From Rufibacter immobilis (GTDB lineage: Bacteria > Bacteroidota > Bacteroidia > Cytophagales > Hymenobacteraceae), in NCBI RefSeq assembly GCF_003721565.1, contig NZ_RJJE01000002.1, positions 514,499-578,498 of the forward strand: a stretch of 64,000 nucleotides of DNA. Reading direction: 5' to 3'. This document shows positions 1 to 8,412 of this stretch, piece after piece; the stretch's first letter is position 1; each line of letters opens with the position of its first letter. A program made the position numbers and the translations under genes. The notes below the pieces were generated by a model that was not told the origin of the DNA, searched no databases, and saw only the letters and a program-made list of their open reading frames with translations.

Positions 1-136
1 TCGCCAGCAAGCCACAGAAGAGCAGCCCGAAGAGAGCAGACGGAAGAACCCAATCTGCGGTAGAAAGAATGGAAGAGGAGTTGTATAAAAGAGAGCCCCA
101 ACTGGAGGGCTCCCCTAATGCCGGTAAACTTTCCAA
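1..136 (-). CDS. gldE: 5' fragment of a GldE-like gene (runs off the window)
   Basis: A reading frame 26 bp downstream of ssb on the same strand stays open to the window edge. From a possible TTG start at 134-136 it reads ESLPALGEPSSWGSLLYN, then a hydrophobic stretch (VLPSALFGLLFCGLLA) that would be the first membrane helix. In Bacteroidota the order mutY - ssb - gldE is common, and GldE (CNNM/CorC-type, gliding-associated) begins with a short polar segment followed by such a helix. No ATG is available, so the start is inferred. Only about 45 codons are visible, so the call rests on context plus this pattern. Confidence 0.45.
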   Translation of the reverse strand, partial: MESLPALGEPSSWGSLLYNSSSILSTADWVLPSALFGLLFCGLLA

Positions 137-162
137 AATGCGAAGTTTGGTTCAACAATAGA

Positions 163-642
163 TTAGAAGGGCAGATCATCTGGCTCTTCTTCAAAGGTGG
201 CAGGTCTGGAACCTCCACTTTTGTTCTGGCTGGTGCCATTGCTACTACCCGTATTGGCAGAAGAAGGTTCATTGCCGTAGTTGCCGCTGCCCTGCGCGCT
301 TCCGCCTTCAGACCGACCACCCAACATGGTCATGTTATCTGCCACAATCTCCGTGCTGTAGCGCTGGATGCCGTCTTTGTCTTGGTAGCTGTTCGTCCGG
401 ATGCGGCCTTCAATGTAGACAGACTGGCCTTTCTTTACGTATTTCTCCGCTACCTCTGCCAGGCCGCGCCATACCACAATGTTGTGCCACTCAGTACGTT
501 CCTGCCGGTCTCCGTTTTTGTCTTTGAACGTTTCAGAAGTAGCCAGTGGGAAGCGGGCTACTGCCACACCGCCTTCTAAATGACGTACTTCCGGGTCTTT
601 GCCCAGGTTGCCAATTAGAATAACTTTATTGATGCTTGCCAT
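163..642 (-). CDS. ssb: Single-stranded DNA-binding protein
   Basis: 159 residues. It coats single-stranded DNA in replication, repair and recombination. The N-terminal OB fold (about 1-108) begins MASINKVILIGNLGKDPEV, followed by a flexible Gly/Ser/Asn-rich linker and the acidic tip DDLPF that recruits partner proteins. Length and layout are normal for bacterial SSB. It lies between mutY and a GldE-like gene on the same strand. A TATCTTTG -7 box (662-669) sits 20 bp upstream, so it can be transcribed independently of mutY. Confidence 0.96.
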   Translation of the reverse strand: MASINKVILIGNLGKDPEVRHLEGGVAVARFPLATSETFKDKNGDRQERTEWHNIVVWRGLAEVAEKYVKKGQSVYIEGRIRTNSYQDKDGIQRYSTEIVADNMTMLGGRSEGGSAQGSGNYGNEPSSANTGSSNGTSQNKSGGSRPATFEEEPDDLPF

Positions 643-661
643 AGATTGAAATCAGGGGGTT

Positions 662-669
662 CAAAGATA
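662..669 (-). promoter_or_regulatory. Bacteroidota -7 box for ssb
   Basis: TATCTTTG on the minus strand matches the Bacteroidota sigma consensus TAnnTTTG. It lies just upstream of ssb in the mutY-ssb gap. The -33 TTG is not clear. Confidence 0.5.
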
Positions 670-688
670 GATTTAGCTTATAAATTTA

Positions 689-1765
689 CTAAAAAAAGTG
701 CTCATTTAAAAACGAGTGAATCAAAATAGGCTTGGGCAATGCTTCTATTTCCTCAACTGAATATAGCCGTAACCCAATAGATTCTTCTTTTTCTTCCCTT
801 AAACGAAAAGGAAGCGAAATCAGATAAAATTGGGCAGAAATTCTCTGATGGCTCAGGATATGTTTGTATACCTTGCCCGTGGAACTGAATGGAATAGGCG
901 GGATGCCTAACGTTTCTGCTGCCTCAAGTTGCAAAGCTTCTGGGCTGGGGTGCAGGGTATCGGTCTCCAGCGAGAAGAAATCGTAGAGACTTTGCCAGAT
1001 GTCGTTGCCGGGGCGCTTTCTCAGGTAAATTTTGCCTTGGTGCTGCAACACTAAATACTGAAAGAAGCGCTGTCGGCTGCTTTTGGCTTTCTCCTTAACA
1101 GGCAACACGTTCACCAACCCGTTCTGGAACGCAAAGCACGTGCGCTGCAAAGGGCAGAACAGGCAGTCTGGTGCTACAGGAGTACATTGGATAGCCCCAA
1201 ACTCCATAATAGCCTGGTTGTAGGTGTCTGGTTCGGTTGCCGGAATCAATGTATTCGCCAGTTCTTCAAATACCTTCTTGCTGGCAGGGGCGGCAATGTT
1301 CTCGTGTTTGCCAAATACGCGCGCCAGCACCCGGTACACGTTGCCATCCAGCACTGCCACCGGCTCTTTGTAGGCAAAAGAGGCAATAGCGGCCGCGGTG
1401 TAGCTGCCAATTCCCTTTAATAGCAAGAGTTCACGGTAGGTGCTAGGGAACTCCCCATTGAATTGTTCTACTACCTGTTTGGCTGTGAAATGGAGGTTGC
1501 GGGCGCGGGAGTAATAGCCTAATCCTTGCCAGAGACGCAATACCTCGTCTTCGGGTGCGTTTGCTAAATCAAACACGGTGGGGTACTGCTCCAGAAACCG
1601 GAGGTAGTAGGGAAGTCCCTGCCGCACACGGGTTTGCTGTAGAATTATCTCTGAAAGCCAGATGGCGTAGGGGTCTGTGGTGTCGCGCCAGGGCAGCGGC
1701 CGGCGGTGGCGCCCATACCAGTCAATAAGAATATTTGAAAAAGAAGAAGGAGTTTCAGATGCCAT
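689..1765 (-). CDS. mutY: A/G-specific adenine glycosylase
   Basis: 358 residues. It removes adenine mispaired with 8-oxoguanine in base-excision repair. The N-terminal HhH-GPD domain contains the catalytic Glu39 in WLSEIILQQTRV, the helix-hairpin-helix LLKGIGSYTAAAI (about 115-127) and the catalytic Asp140 in VLDGNVYRVLAR. The [4Fe-4S] loop has Cys194, 201, 204 and 210 with the expected C-x6-C-x2-C-x5-C spacing. The C-terminal part from about 225 is the NUDIX-like domain that recognises 8-oxoG. Full length; ssb follows 46 bp downstream. Confidence 0.96.
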   Translation of the reverse strand: MASETPSSFSNILIDWYGRHRRPLPWRDTTDPYAIWLSEIILQQTRVRQGLPYYLRFLEQYPTVFDLANAPEDEVLRLWQGLGYYSRARNLHFTAKQVVEQFNGEFPSTYRELLLLKGIGSYTAAAIASFAYKEPVAVLDGNVYRVLARVFGKHENIAAPASKKVFEELANTLIPATEPDTYNQAIMEFGAIQCTPVAPDCLFCPLQRTCFAFQNGLVNVLPVKEKAKSSRQRFFQYLVLQHQGKIYLRKRPGNDIWQSLYDFFSLETDTLHPSPEALQLEAAETLGIPPIPFSSTGKVYKHILSHQRISAQFYLISLPFRLREEKEESIGLRLYSVEEIEALPKPILIHSFLNEHFF

Positions 1766-1858
1766 GTAAGGGCTTTAACATATTGGTTAGCTGCGTTTAC
1801 GCGGGCTGTAACCTAACAGATTTTTAAACAAATAGTTTTACTTTCCGAAAAGGCCGGT

Positions 1859-1866
1859 TACCTTTG
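1859..1866 (+). promoter_or_regulatory. -7 box of the HU-like gene
   Basis: TACCTTTG, a match to TAnnTTTG. It overlaps the furthest-upstream possible start (GTG 1866) of the HU frame, which argues that translation starts downstream, at GTG 1956. Confidence 0.55.
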
Positions 1867-1955
1867 TGCCCCGATTTCGGGTTGTCGTAGAGCCTACGGC
1901 AAACGTTTGTACAAACATATTCATCTTCACCCAATTACTTAAATCGTTTAAACAA

Positions 1956-2261
1956 GTGACTAAAGCAGAAGTTATATCAGAGATTGCAGATAAGACAGGG
2001 ATTGAAAAGTCTGATGTTGCGGCTACCGTTGAAGCATTCTTCAAAGTGGTAAAAGACTCAATGGCCGATGGTAATAACATTTATGTGCGTGGCTTTGGGA
2101 GCTTTGTAAATAAGAAACGTGCAAAGAAAGTTGCCCGTAACATCTCTAAGAACACTTCCATCATCATTGATGAGCACTTCATCCCTTCTTTCAAGCCTTC
2201 TAAAACGTTTGTAGCCAAAATCAAAAACAGCAAGAAAATCAAAGAAGCAGTCGTTTCTTAG
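1956..2261 (+). CDS. HU/IHF-family DNA-binding protein
   Basis: 101 residues from GTG 1956 (reading M/VTKAEVISEIADKTGIEKSDV). It is a nucleoid-architectural protein that bends DNA. The helical dimerisation region is followed by the signature YVRGFGSFVNKKRAKKVARN and the DNA-gripping arm, with a Lys-rich C-terminus. The open frame extends upstream to 1866, but those 30 codons look non-coding and overlap a promoter box, so I place the start at the GTG where HU homology begins. The gene is monocistronic; the next gene has its own -7 box. Confidence 0.9.
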   Translation: MTKAEVISEIADKTGIEKSDVAATVEAFFKVVKDSMADGNNIYVRGFGSFVNKKRAKKVARNISKNTSIIIDEHFIPSFKPSKTFVAKIKNSKKIKEAVVS

Positions 2262-2269
2262 TTTTTTTG

Positions 2270-2277
2270 TACTTTTG
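2270..2277 (+). promoter_or_regulatory. -7 box of the TPR gene
   Basis: TACTTTTG matches TAnnTTTG, 45 bp before the start codon at 2323 and just after the HU stop codon. Confidence 0.5.
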
Positions 2278-2322
2278 TGGCCTTAAATCTTTGTACCATA
2301 CTCATTTTCGGAAATATATACT

Positions 2323-3216
2323 ATGTCTAAAGGTAGGATAGCCCTCATTCTTTCTGCCGTAGTGCTGGCTGTACTCATGGCCTTATTGCCGAAGGTGATT
2401 ATCAACAAAGACAGCAAAGGCGAGTTTGCGGCCAACGGAACCGCCAGCAGTGCTGCACCAGACCATGACCCTAACCATGAGGGGCATGAAGACCATGCAA
2501 CAGAAACTCCGGCCCCTGCGGCCGGAGCGGGAGAGGCCCACATGACCGCCACTCCGGCTCAGTTGAAGGAGATTGCAGAGCTGCGGGCTAAGTTTAACCG
2601 TGAAGCCAGCGGACAGGCTAAAAGCAAAGTGGCCGAGGAACTGGCTCAGAAATACACCGCCATTGCCAAACATGACAGTGCGGGGTATTTCTACGAGCAG
2701 GTGGCGGCGGTACGGCCCGGCGAGAAAACCTTCCAGAGAGCGGCAGATCAGTATTTTGAGGCATTTACTTTTGCCGCAACGCAGGAGCGGTCTCAGCTGC
2801 TAGGAAAGAAGGCCCAGAACCTGTATGCGCAGGTTCTGAAAAACAATCCGGCCAATCTGGATGCCAAGACAAACCTGGCTATGACGTATATTGCCAGCGA
2901 AACGCCAATGCAGGGGATTACCCTGTTGCGGGAAGTGATCTCGGCAGATCCTAAAAACCAGAAAGCCTTGTTCAACCTGGGTGTTTTGTCTATGCAGTCT
3001 AACCAGTATGACAAGGCGGTGGGCAGGTTCCAGGAACTGTTGGCTGTTAACCCCAGCCATATAGATGGCACTTTTTACTTGGGGGTATCGTTAGCAGAAA
3101 CAGGTAAGAAACAAGAGGCGCAGAAAGCTTTTCTGCGGGTAAAAGAACTAAGCAAAGACCCAGAGGTACTTGCCTCAGTAGACAGTTATCTGCAGAAAAT
3201 CAACAGCGCCAAGTAA
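2323..3216 (+). CDS. Membrane-anchored tetratricopeptide-repeat protein
   Basis: 297 residues. One N-terminal membrane helix (about 7-25, IALILSAVVLAVLMALL) is followed by a His/Ala/Pro-rich linker (about 45-68: HDPNHEGHEDHATE, PAPAAGAG) and a series of TPR helices to the C-terminus. A typical unit is LFNLGVLSMQSNQYDKAVGRF. TPRs mediate protein contacts, so it is probably an envelope scaffold facing the periplasm. Its place between an HU gene and a small ribosomal-type gene plus rng recurs in Cytophagales. The specific partner is unknown. Confidence 0.85.
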   Translation: MSKGRIALILSAVVLAVLMALLPKVIINKDSKGEFAANGTASSAAPDHDPNHEGHEDHATETPAPAAGAGEAHMTATPAQLKEIAELRAKFNREASGQAKSKVAEELAQKYTAIAKHDSAGYFYEQVAAVRPGEKTFQRAADQYFEAFTFAATQERSQLLGKKAQNLYAQVLKNNPANLDAKTNLAMTYIASETPMQGITLLREVISADPKNQKALFNLGVLSMQSNQYDKAVGRFQELLAVNPSHIDGTFYLGVSLAETGKKQEAQKAFLRVKELSKDPEVLASVDSYLQKINSAK

Positions 3217-3257
3217 GAGAGAGTTAAAATATTTTTCACACATAAAACATCAAGACT

Positions 3258-3347
3258 ATGCCTTGCGGTAAAAAAAGAAAGAGACATAAGATTGCTACGC
3301 ACAAAAGAAAGAAGCGTCTGCGTAAGAATAGACATAAGAAAAAATAA
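3258..3347 (+). CDS. 29-residue basic protein, AURKAIP1/COX24 (bS22/mS38)-like
   Basis: A 29-codon gene running from ATG 3258 to TAA 3347. It reads MPCGKKRKRHKIATHKRK then KRLRKNRHKKK; about 18 of 29 residues are Lys, Arg or His. Short proteins of this composition in Bacteroidota are annotated with the AURKAIP1/COX24 domain, the family of mitochondrial mS38 and mycobacterial bS22, which bind the small ribosomal subunit. Assignment as a ribosomal protein is from family knowledge. It sits 41 bp after the TPR gene and 86 bp before rng, on the same strand. Automated gene callers often miss genes this short. Confidence 0.75.
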   Translation: MPCGKKRKRHKIATHKRKKRLRKNRHKKK

Positions 3348-3433
3348 GGTAACCCCTTAATTTCTTTAAGCCCACATTGCCGCAGAGGTGATGATGGGCT
3401 TTGGTATATTCTTTCATCTAAGCTAGTAAGACA

Positions 3434-5038
3434 TTGAGTAACGAATTAATTATTAATTCTACTCAAGATGGAGAACGAATAGCCCTTCTTCAGGATAAGC
3501 GATTAGTAGAGTATCACTTTGATAGAAATGATACCAACTACAGCGTTGGAGATATTTTTCTGGGAACCGTTAAAAAAGTAATGCCGGGCTTGAACGCTGC
3601 GTTCATAGACATTGGCTATACCAAAGACGCTTTCCTGCACTACCATGACTTGGGAGAGAACATCAAGACTCTGAACAAGTACGTGAAAACGGTGCAGACC
3701 CAGAAGAACACTTCTGCCAAGCTTAACCAGATCAAGTTTGAACCCGAAATAGACAAACTGGGCAAAATGGCCGATGTCCTCAAAAAAGGACAGCAGGTCT
3801 TGGTTCAGATTGTAAAAGAGCCAATCTCCACAAAAGGGCCCCGGCTTTCTTGTGAGATTTCCCTGGCAGGCCGTTACCTGGTGCTCGTGCCGTTTTCTAA
3901 CACCGTGAGTGTGTCTAAGAAAATAGTGAGCAAAGAGGAGCGTACGCGTCTAAAACGCCTCATCACCTCCATTAAGCCGGAGAACTTTGGGGTAATCATT
4001 CGTACCGTGGCAGAAGGCCGCGAAGTGGCGGAACTAGACAAAGACCTCCGCACCATGTTGACCACCTGGGAAGAAGGCATAGCTGCGTTACGCACCGCTA
4101 AGGAGCGCGACAAAGTGATCGGGGAGCTAGGCCGCTCCTCCTCCATGTTGAGAGACATTTTGAATGAAAGTTTTGACAGCATTGTGGTAGACGATGAAAA
4201 GCTGCACAATGAGATAAAAACTTACATTGAAACCATAGCCCCAGACAAGCTGAAGATTCTGAAGCATTACACGGGCAAGGTAAAGACCTTTGAACACTTT
4301 AACATTGAAAAGCAGCTGAAATCCCTGTTCGGGAAGACAGTGAGCATCCCGGGCGGCGGATATCTGGTGATTGAACACACAGAGGCCCTGCACGTGGTAG
4401 ATGTGAACAGCGGGAACAAATCCAACTCTGAGACAGACCAGGAAGCCACCGCTCTTAATGTGAATCTTACCGCGGCAAAAGAGGTAGCGCGTCAGTTGCG
4501 CCTCCGGGACCTGGGCGGAATCATTGTAGTGGATTTCATTGACATGAAATCGGCCGAGAACCGGCAGAAAGTACAGGATGTGGTGAAGGAAGAGATGAAG
4601 AAAGACCGTTCCAAATACACGGTACTGCCCATTTCCAAGTTCGGCCTCATGCAGATTACCCGCCAGCGCGTACGGCCTGAGCAAAATATTGTCACCGGCG
4701 AGGTATGCCCTACCTGTCAAGGCAGCGGCAAGATATCCGCCAGTATTCTGGTAACCGATGAGATAGATCAGACCATTGAAGACCTGCTCACCCGCCAGAA
4801 TCAGAAAAACATTACCCTGTACGTGCATCCGTTCTTACACGCGTACTACACCAAAGGCTTCATTTCCAAACAGCGGAAGTGGTTCCTGAAACACTTTAAG
4901 TGGGTGAACGTGGTGAAAGATACGGCCTTAGCCCTCACTGATTTCAAGGTGATGGATGAACATGGCGACGAAATCGAGCTTAAATCAGCTTACTCAGAAG
5001 TAAACAGCCTCCAAGATCGTGCTGTAGAGACAGAATAG
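3434..5038 (+). CDS. rng: Ribonuclease G/E family endoribonuclease
   Basis: 534 residues from a TTG start. It processes rRNA and degrades mRNA. An N-terminal S1 domain (about 35-125) contains GDIFLGTVKKVMPGLNAAFI and is interrupted by a Lys/Gln-rich insertion, as is usual in Bacteroidota. The catalytic DNase-I-like region has Asp323 (DVNSGNKS) and Asp367 (VVDFIDMK), which bind Mg2+. The zinc-link CPTC (Cys425, Cys428) follows. There is no RNase E-type scaffold tail, so it is nearer RNase G. A strong terminator follows at 5058-5094. Confidence 0.93.
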   Translation: MSNELIINSTQDGERIALLQDKRLVEYHFDRNDTNYSVGDIFLGTVKKVMPGLNAAFIDIGYTKDAFLHYHDLGENIKTLNKYVKTVQTQKNTSAKLNQIKFEPEIDKLGKMADVLKKGQQVLVQIVKEPISTKGPRLSCEISLAGRYLVLVPFSNTVSVSKKIVSKEERTRLKRLITSIKPENFGVIIRTVAEGREVAELDKDLRTMLTTWEEGIAALRTAKERDKVIGELGRSSSMLRDILNESFDSIVVDDEKLHNEIKTYIETIAPDKLKILKHYTGKVKTFEHFNIEKQLKSLFGKTVSIPGGGYLVIEHTEALHVVDVNSGNKSNSETDQEATALNVNLTAAKEVARQLRLRDLGGIIVVDFIDMKSAENRQKVQDVVKEEMKKDRSKYTVLPISKFGLMQITRQRVRPEQNIVTGEVCPTCQGSGKISASILVTDEIDQTIEDLLTRQNQKNITLYVHPFLHAYYTKGFISKQRKWFLKHFKWVNVVKDTALALTDFKVMDEHGDEIELKSAYSEVNSLQDRAVETE

Positions 5039-5057
5039 AACTTCTATTCCTGACACA

Positions 5058-5094
5058 TAAAAAAGCCCCGGTGCACGCACCGGGGCTTTCTATT
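5058..5094 (+). terminator. Rho-independent terminator after rng
   Basis: Perfect GC stem (arms aaagccccggtg and caccggggcttt, 4-nt loop) about 20 bp after the rng stop codon. Confidence 0.85.
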
Positions 5095-5109
5095 TACTTA
5101 TCTGTTTGA

Positions 5110-5147
5110 CGTTTAGGGGCTGTTTTTTGAAAAACAGCCCCTAAACG
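5110..5147. repeat. Intergenic palindrome, near-perfect copy
   Basis: Arms cgtttaggggctg and cagcccctaaacg around T6-g-A5. It lies between the rng terminator and the 3' end of the barrel gene. One of 33 copies in the window. Confidence 0.9.
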
Positions 5148-5153
5148 CAAAGG

Positions 5154-5867
5154 CTAAAACTTAAGCCCGAAGTCAAGGGCGATGGTATTGTTCTTGAATT
5201 CAATCTTCTTGTCTCCCAGAATGCCGGAATAGTGGCCGTTGTCTACGTCTGTGAGGCCACGGTGGTAGGTAAGGCCGCCCATGAACTTGGTGCTTTGCCC
5301 TAACGGCCACTCAATACCGGCGCTCAAGATGGCCCCAATCTCAAAGGTGTTGAACCGCTTGTTGTAGCGGTCGCCGGTGTTGTTGTCTATTTTCTTGTCA
5401 TTTACTTTGCTGGCCAGCAGCGTGTTCAAAGACAGACCGCCCTGGAAATATAACCTGGTGCCCGCAGAAAGCTCATTGGTGAAAAGCTTCAGCGTAAGCG
5501 GTATTTCCAGGTACTGCAAATTGATGTCATCTTTTCCTTTAATGGGCGCCGGAATGGCAGGGTCGTTTGGGTCTGCCGCAACATAGGGATTGTAATCATA
5601 AGAGATCTTGCCACCTTTGGAGTTGTAGATAAGGCCAGAGCTGAACGCATAATTCGCCCCGAAGAAATAGTCGCCAATGATGCCAATGCCTATCCCGGCG
5701 CCGGCGCCCTCGCTTTTGAAGTTATACTGGTCTTTGGCGAAGGTGCGGCTGAAGTTCACAGACGGCGACACTTTCACCCCTATCTCTATCTGGGCAGCGG
5801 CCTGTTGCGCATAAGAAAGGAGAGCGGCCAGAACCAAAACCAACGGAGTTAAGCGGATCATTTTCAT
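5154..5867 (-). CDS. Outer-membrane beta-barrel protein (porin family, OMP_b-brl_2-like)
   Basis: 237 residues with an N-terminal signal peptide (LTPLVLVLAALLSYAQQAAA, cleavage near AQA). The mature part alternates polar and hydrophobic residues and begins IEIGVKVSPSVNFSRTF, typical of small 8-10-stranded barrels of Bacteroidota. It ends with aromatic/hydrophobic ALDFGLKF, as expected for the last barrel strand. Its role (adhesion, transport or structure) cannot be told from sequence. It is divergent from gldB, sharing a 58-bp promoter gap. Related barrels occur at 8413, 38591 and 39439. Confidence 0.8.
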   Translation of the reverse strand: MKMIRLTPLVLVLAALLSYAQQAAAQIEIGVKVSPSVNFSRTFAKDQYNFKSEGAGAGIGIGIIGDYFFGANYAFSSGLIYNSKGGKISYDYNPYVAADPNDPAIPAPIKGKDDINLQYLEIPLTLKLFTNELSAGTRLYFQGGLSLNTLLASKVNDKKIDNNTGDRYNKRFNTFEIGAILSAGIEWPLGQSTKFMGGLTYHRGLTDVDNGHYSGILGDKKIEFKNNTIALDFGLKF

Positions 5868-5894
5868 AAGTAAGTGGTATTGCGTATTGTTAAG

Positions 5895-5902
5895 TAAATT
5901 TG
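5895..5902 (+). promoter_or_regulatory. -7 box of gldB
   Basis: TAAATTTG matches TAnnTTTG, 23 bp before the gldB start, in the divergent gap. Confidence 0.5.
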
Positions 5903-5925
5903 CCTAAAGTTAAAGGAAGAAAAAA

Positions 5926-6921
5926 ATGCGAGGCTATCTATTGCTGCTGTTGGCGGTATTGCTGTTTACCGGCTGCTCCAAAAAACAAACGTGCGAAATC
6001 CCAAGTGAAGTATCCAAAATTCCGGTGGAGATAAAAGTTGACCGTTTGGAAGAGCGCTTCTTCAAGATAAAAACTGTGCCAGAGATGCAGGCGTTCCTGG
6101 CGCAGGAGCCTCTGTTGCGCGACCGTTTCCTGCTGCGTGACCACTACCCGTCTGAGGAGGTGATGGCACAGAACCTGCTGCGCCTGGCAGCAGATACCAG
6201 CATCCACAAACTGGTGCGCCAAAGCGATGAAACCTTCAAAGACATGGCGCCTGTAGAGCAGGAACTGGAGAACGCCTTTAAGTACGTGAAGTATTATTAC
6301 CCTAATTTCTATGTGCCCAAGGTGCAGTCGTTCATCTCGGGGCTTAGCCGTGACCTGCTGGTGAGCGACAGTTTGGTGGTGCTGGGGCTGGATTACTTCA
6401 TCGGGAAAAACGCTGCCTTTCGGCCGCAGGCTCCGGAGTACATTCTCAGGCGCTACGAGAAACAGAACCTAGCCCCTTCGGTGATGCTACTGGTGTCTAA
6501 CAAATTCAACAAGACAGATTTCGTGAACAAAGACATGCTGGACGAGATGATTGACTACGGCAAGTCGTACTACTTTGCCCAGCAGGTCATGCCCTGCACC
6601 CCAGACTCGCTCATTATTTGGTACTCAGGCCAGGAATTGGCCGACGTGAAATACAACGAAGGCAAGATCTGGGCGCACCTGGTGGAGAAAGGGCTCCTGT
6701 ATGAGACCAGCCAATTCATTACCCGCAAGTACGTGGGGGAACGCCCCAACGTGCCGGAGATCAGCGCTCGTTGCCCCGGCCGTATTGCCACGTGGGTAGG
6801 CTGGCAGATTGTGCGCAGCTACATGGAGAACAACCCCAACGTGACGCTGCAACAACTCATGGAAGAGAAAGACGCCCGCAAAATTCTGGATCGGTCTAAA
6901 TACAAACCCCAGAAGAATTAA
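5926..6921 (+). CDS. gldB: Gliding motility lipoprotein GldB
   Basis: 331 residues. A lipoprotein signal (LLLAVLLFTGCSKK, lipidated Cys18) is followed by the GldB-family domain. Recognisable parts are KIPVEIKVDRLEERFF near the N-terminus, YYYPNFYVPKVQSFISGL and LVVLGLDYFIGKNAAF in the middle. GldB is a lipoprotein required for gliding in Flavobacterium johnsoniae; its biochemical role is unresolved, and homologues occur in non-gliding Bacteroidota. Here it stands alone, with no other gld gene next to it, flanked by palindromic repeats on its downstream side. Confidence 0.88.
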   Translation: MRGYLLLLLAVLLFTGCSKKQTCEIPSEVSKIPVEIKVDRLEERFFKIKTVPEMQAFLAQEPLLRDRFLLRDHYPSEEVMAQNLLRLAADTSIHKLVRQSDETFKDMAPVEQELENAFKYVKYYYPNFYVPKVQSFISGLSRDLLVSDSLVVLGLDYFIGKNAAFRPQAPEYILRRYEKQNLAPSVMLLVSNKFNKTDFVNKDMLDEMIDYGKSYYFAQQVMPCTPDSLIIWYSGQELADVKYNEGKIWAHLVEKGLLYETSQFITRKYVGERPNVPEISARCPGRIATWVGWQIVRSYMENNPNVTLQQLMEEKDARKILDRSKYKPQKN

Positions 6922-6928
6922 CTTCTTT

Positions 6929-6968
6929 GCGTTTAGGGGCCGATTTTCCAGAAACAGCCCCTAAACGC
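6929..6968. repeat. Intergenic palindrome, near-perfect copy
   Basis: Arms gcgtttaggggc and cagcccctaaacgc around gattttccagaaa, directly after gldB. Confidence 0.88.
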
Positions 6969-7016
6969 AAGCCAAGACTTGGGCGGCTCCTTTGGTTGCC
7001 CCAGCCTTTGCTGTTT

Positions 7017-7056
7017 CTGTTTTGGGCCCGATTTCATAAAAAGAGCCGCTAAACGC
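7017..7056. repeat. Intergenic palindrome, mixed-arm copy
   Basis: Left arm ctgttttgggcc, right arm agagccgctaaacgc. It lies just before the glycosyltransferase start and produces a false N-terminal extension in that frame. Confidence 0.75.
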
Positions 7057-7077
7057 ACTCCTTCTGCTTTTGCTCCT

Positions 7078-8283
7078 ATGCACATTGCCCTGTTTCACCA
7101 GTACCACCATAACCCAGACTGCCCCGCCACGTGCCGGCACTATACGTTTATGGGGGAACTGGCGAAACGGCACCAGATTACCCTCCTTACCTCCAACGCC
7201 TGGGAAAGCAAACGAATCACACATCTGTACGATTGGGTGCCCTCGGGTGTGGATTTGATCTCCATCAATGCGCCTTATTCCAATAAAATGGGCGTGGTGC
7301 AGCGTTTGCAGGCGTTCGGGGCCTTTGCTGCGCAGTCGTTGCTGAGAGGCCTGCGCATGCCCAAGCCCGATGTGATCTGGGGTGTTTCTACGCCGCTCAC
7401 TACGGCCTGGGCGGCGGGCAAAGTGGCCAGCTTCAGGAAGGTGCCTTGGGTGTTTGAAGTGCAGGACCTGTGGCCTTCGTTCCCCATCCAGATGGGAGCG
7501 GTGCCCTCCAAGCTGGCCCAGCGGCAGTTGTACAAGCTGGAAGGTTCACTGTACAGGCAGGCGGCGCACATCATTCCGCTTTCAACAGACATGGAACGGT
7601 ATATACTGGATAAAGGAGTTCCTGCCAGTAAAATCACTACTCTGGTAAACGGCACCGAAATTCCGCTTGCCGCTCCGGTTGCGGAGCAGGAGGCGCTGCG
7701 GGAGAAACTAGGGCTGCAAGGCAAACAGGTGGTGCTGTACGCGGGTACCTACGGCAGGGCCAATGATATTCCTATGCTGGTAAAAGCGGCGGCATTGCTG
7801 CAAGATCAATCCCAGATCTGCTTTGTGTTTACCGGGCAGGGGTATGATGCCCCTTTGCTGGAGGAAGCCGCCCAGCGGCAAAAGAACATCAGATTGCTTC
7901 CGCCGCTGCCCCGCCATGAAATCTTCCATTTGTTCGCTTTAGCGGCGGTCTCGGTGGTGTCTTTTATTGACCTGCCGGTACTGCAAGCCAACTCGCCAGG
8001 TAAATTATTTGACAGTTTAGCGGTGGGTACTCCGGTGGTGGTCACCAATCCGGGTTGGACGAAAAATTTGGTTGAAGCGCAGGGCTGTGGGTGGTACGTT
8101 CCGGCCGGAGAGGCAGAAATATTGGCTTCTTCCTTGAAACTACGGCTCAGGCAAGAACAAGAAATGGACGTAATGCGGCAGAATGCCCAACGCGTGGCAC
8201 GGGAACAATTTGACCGTCTGCAGATGGTGACCGCTCTAGAAAAGATATTTGAACAGGTGATTAGGGAGAGAATTTTATCCTGA
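7078..8283 (+). CDS. Glycosyltransferase family 4 (WbuB-like)
   Basis: 401 residues from ATG 7078, where homology begins (MHIALFHQYHHNPDCPATCR). It transfers a sugar from an activated donor, probably for capsule, LPS or other surface glycans. The N-terminal acceptor domain carries WVFEVQDLWPSFPIQMG. The C-terminal GT-B donor domain starts near VVLYAGTYGRANDI and contains SPGKLFDSLAVGTPVVV, the GT4 signature with Asp where most members have Glu. The frame is open to 6979, but the extra 33 codons are a palindrome read in frame. The acceptor is unknown and no other glycan genes are adjacent. Confidence 0.88.
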   Translation: MHIALFHQYHHNPDCPATCRHYTFMGELAKRHQITLLTSNAWESKRITHLYDWVPSGVDLISINAPYSNKMGVVQRLQAFGAFAAQSLLRGLRMPKPDVIWGVSTPLTTAWAAGKVASFRKVPWVFEVQDLWPSFPIQMGAVPSKLAQRQLYKLEGSLYRQAAHIIPLSTDMERYILDKGVPASKITTLVNGTEIPLAAPVAEQEALREKLGLQGKQVVLYAGTYGRANDIPMLVKAAALLQDQSQICFVFTGQGYDAPLLEEAAQRQKNIRLLPPLPRHEIFHLFALAAVSVVSFIDLPVLQANSPGKLFDSLAVGTPVVVTNPGWTKNLVEAQGCGWYVPAGEAEILASSLKLRLRQEQEMDVMRQNAQRVAREQFDRLQMVTALEKIFEQVIRERILS

Positions 8284-8412
8284 TGACAGAGTCTGGCCGC
8301 TTTCAAGACGTGCTCCTATAATGCCCAAATAGATGCGCTTGCCATCAAATAGACCAACTATCAGATAGAGCAATAGAGCTGCACCTAACAGCTGGCCCAG
8401 ATAAGCAGGGTT

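Noticed and set aside
1866..1955. N-terminal extension of the HU-like protein
   Set aside because: The extra 30 codons overlap a TAnnTTTG promoter box and do not resemble HU; homology begins at GTG 1956.
4127..4828. 233-codon antisense frame over rng
   Set aside because: Fully inside the rng coding sequence; the composition is typical of a reverse-frame shadow.
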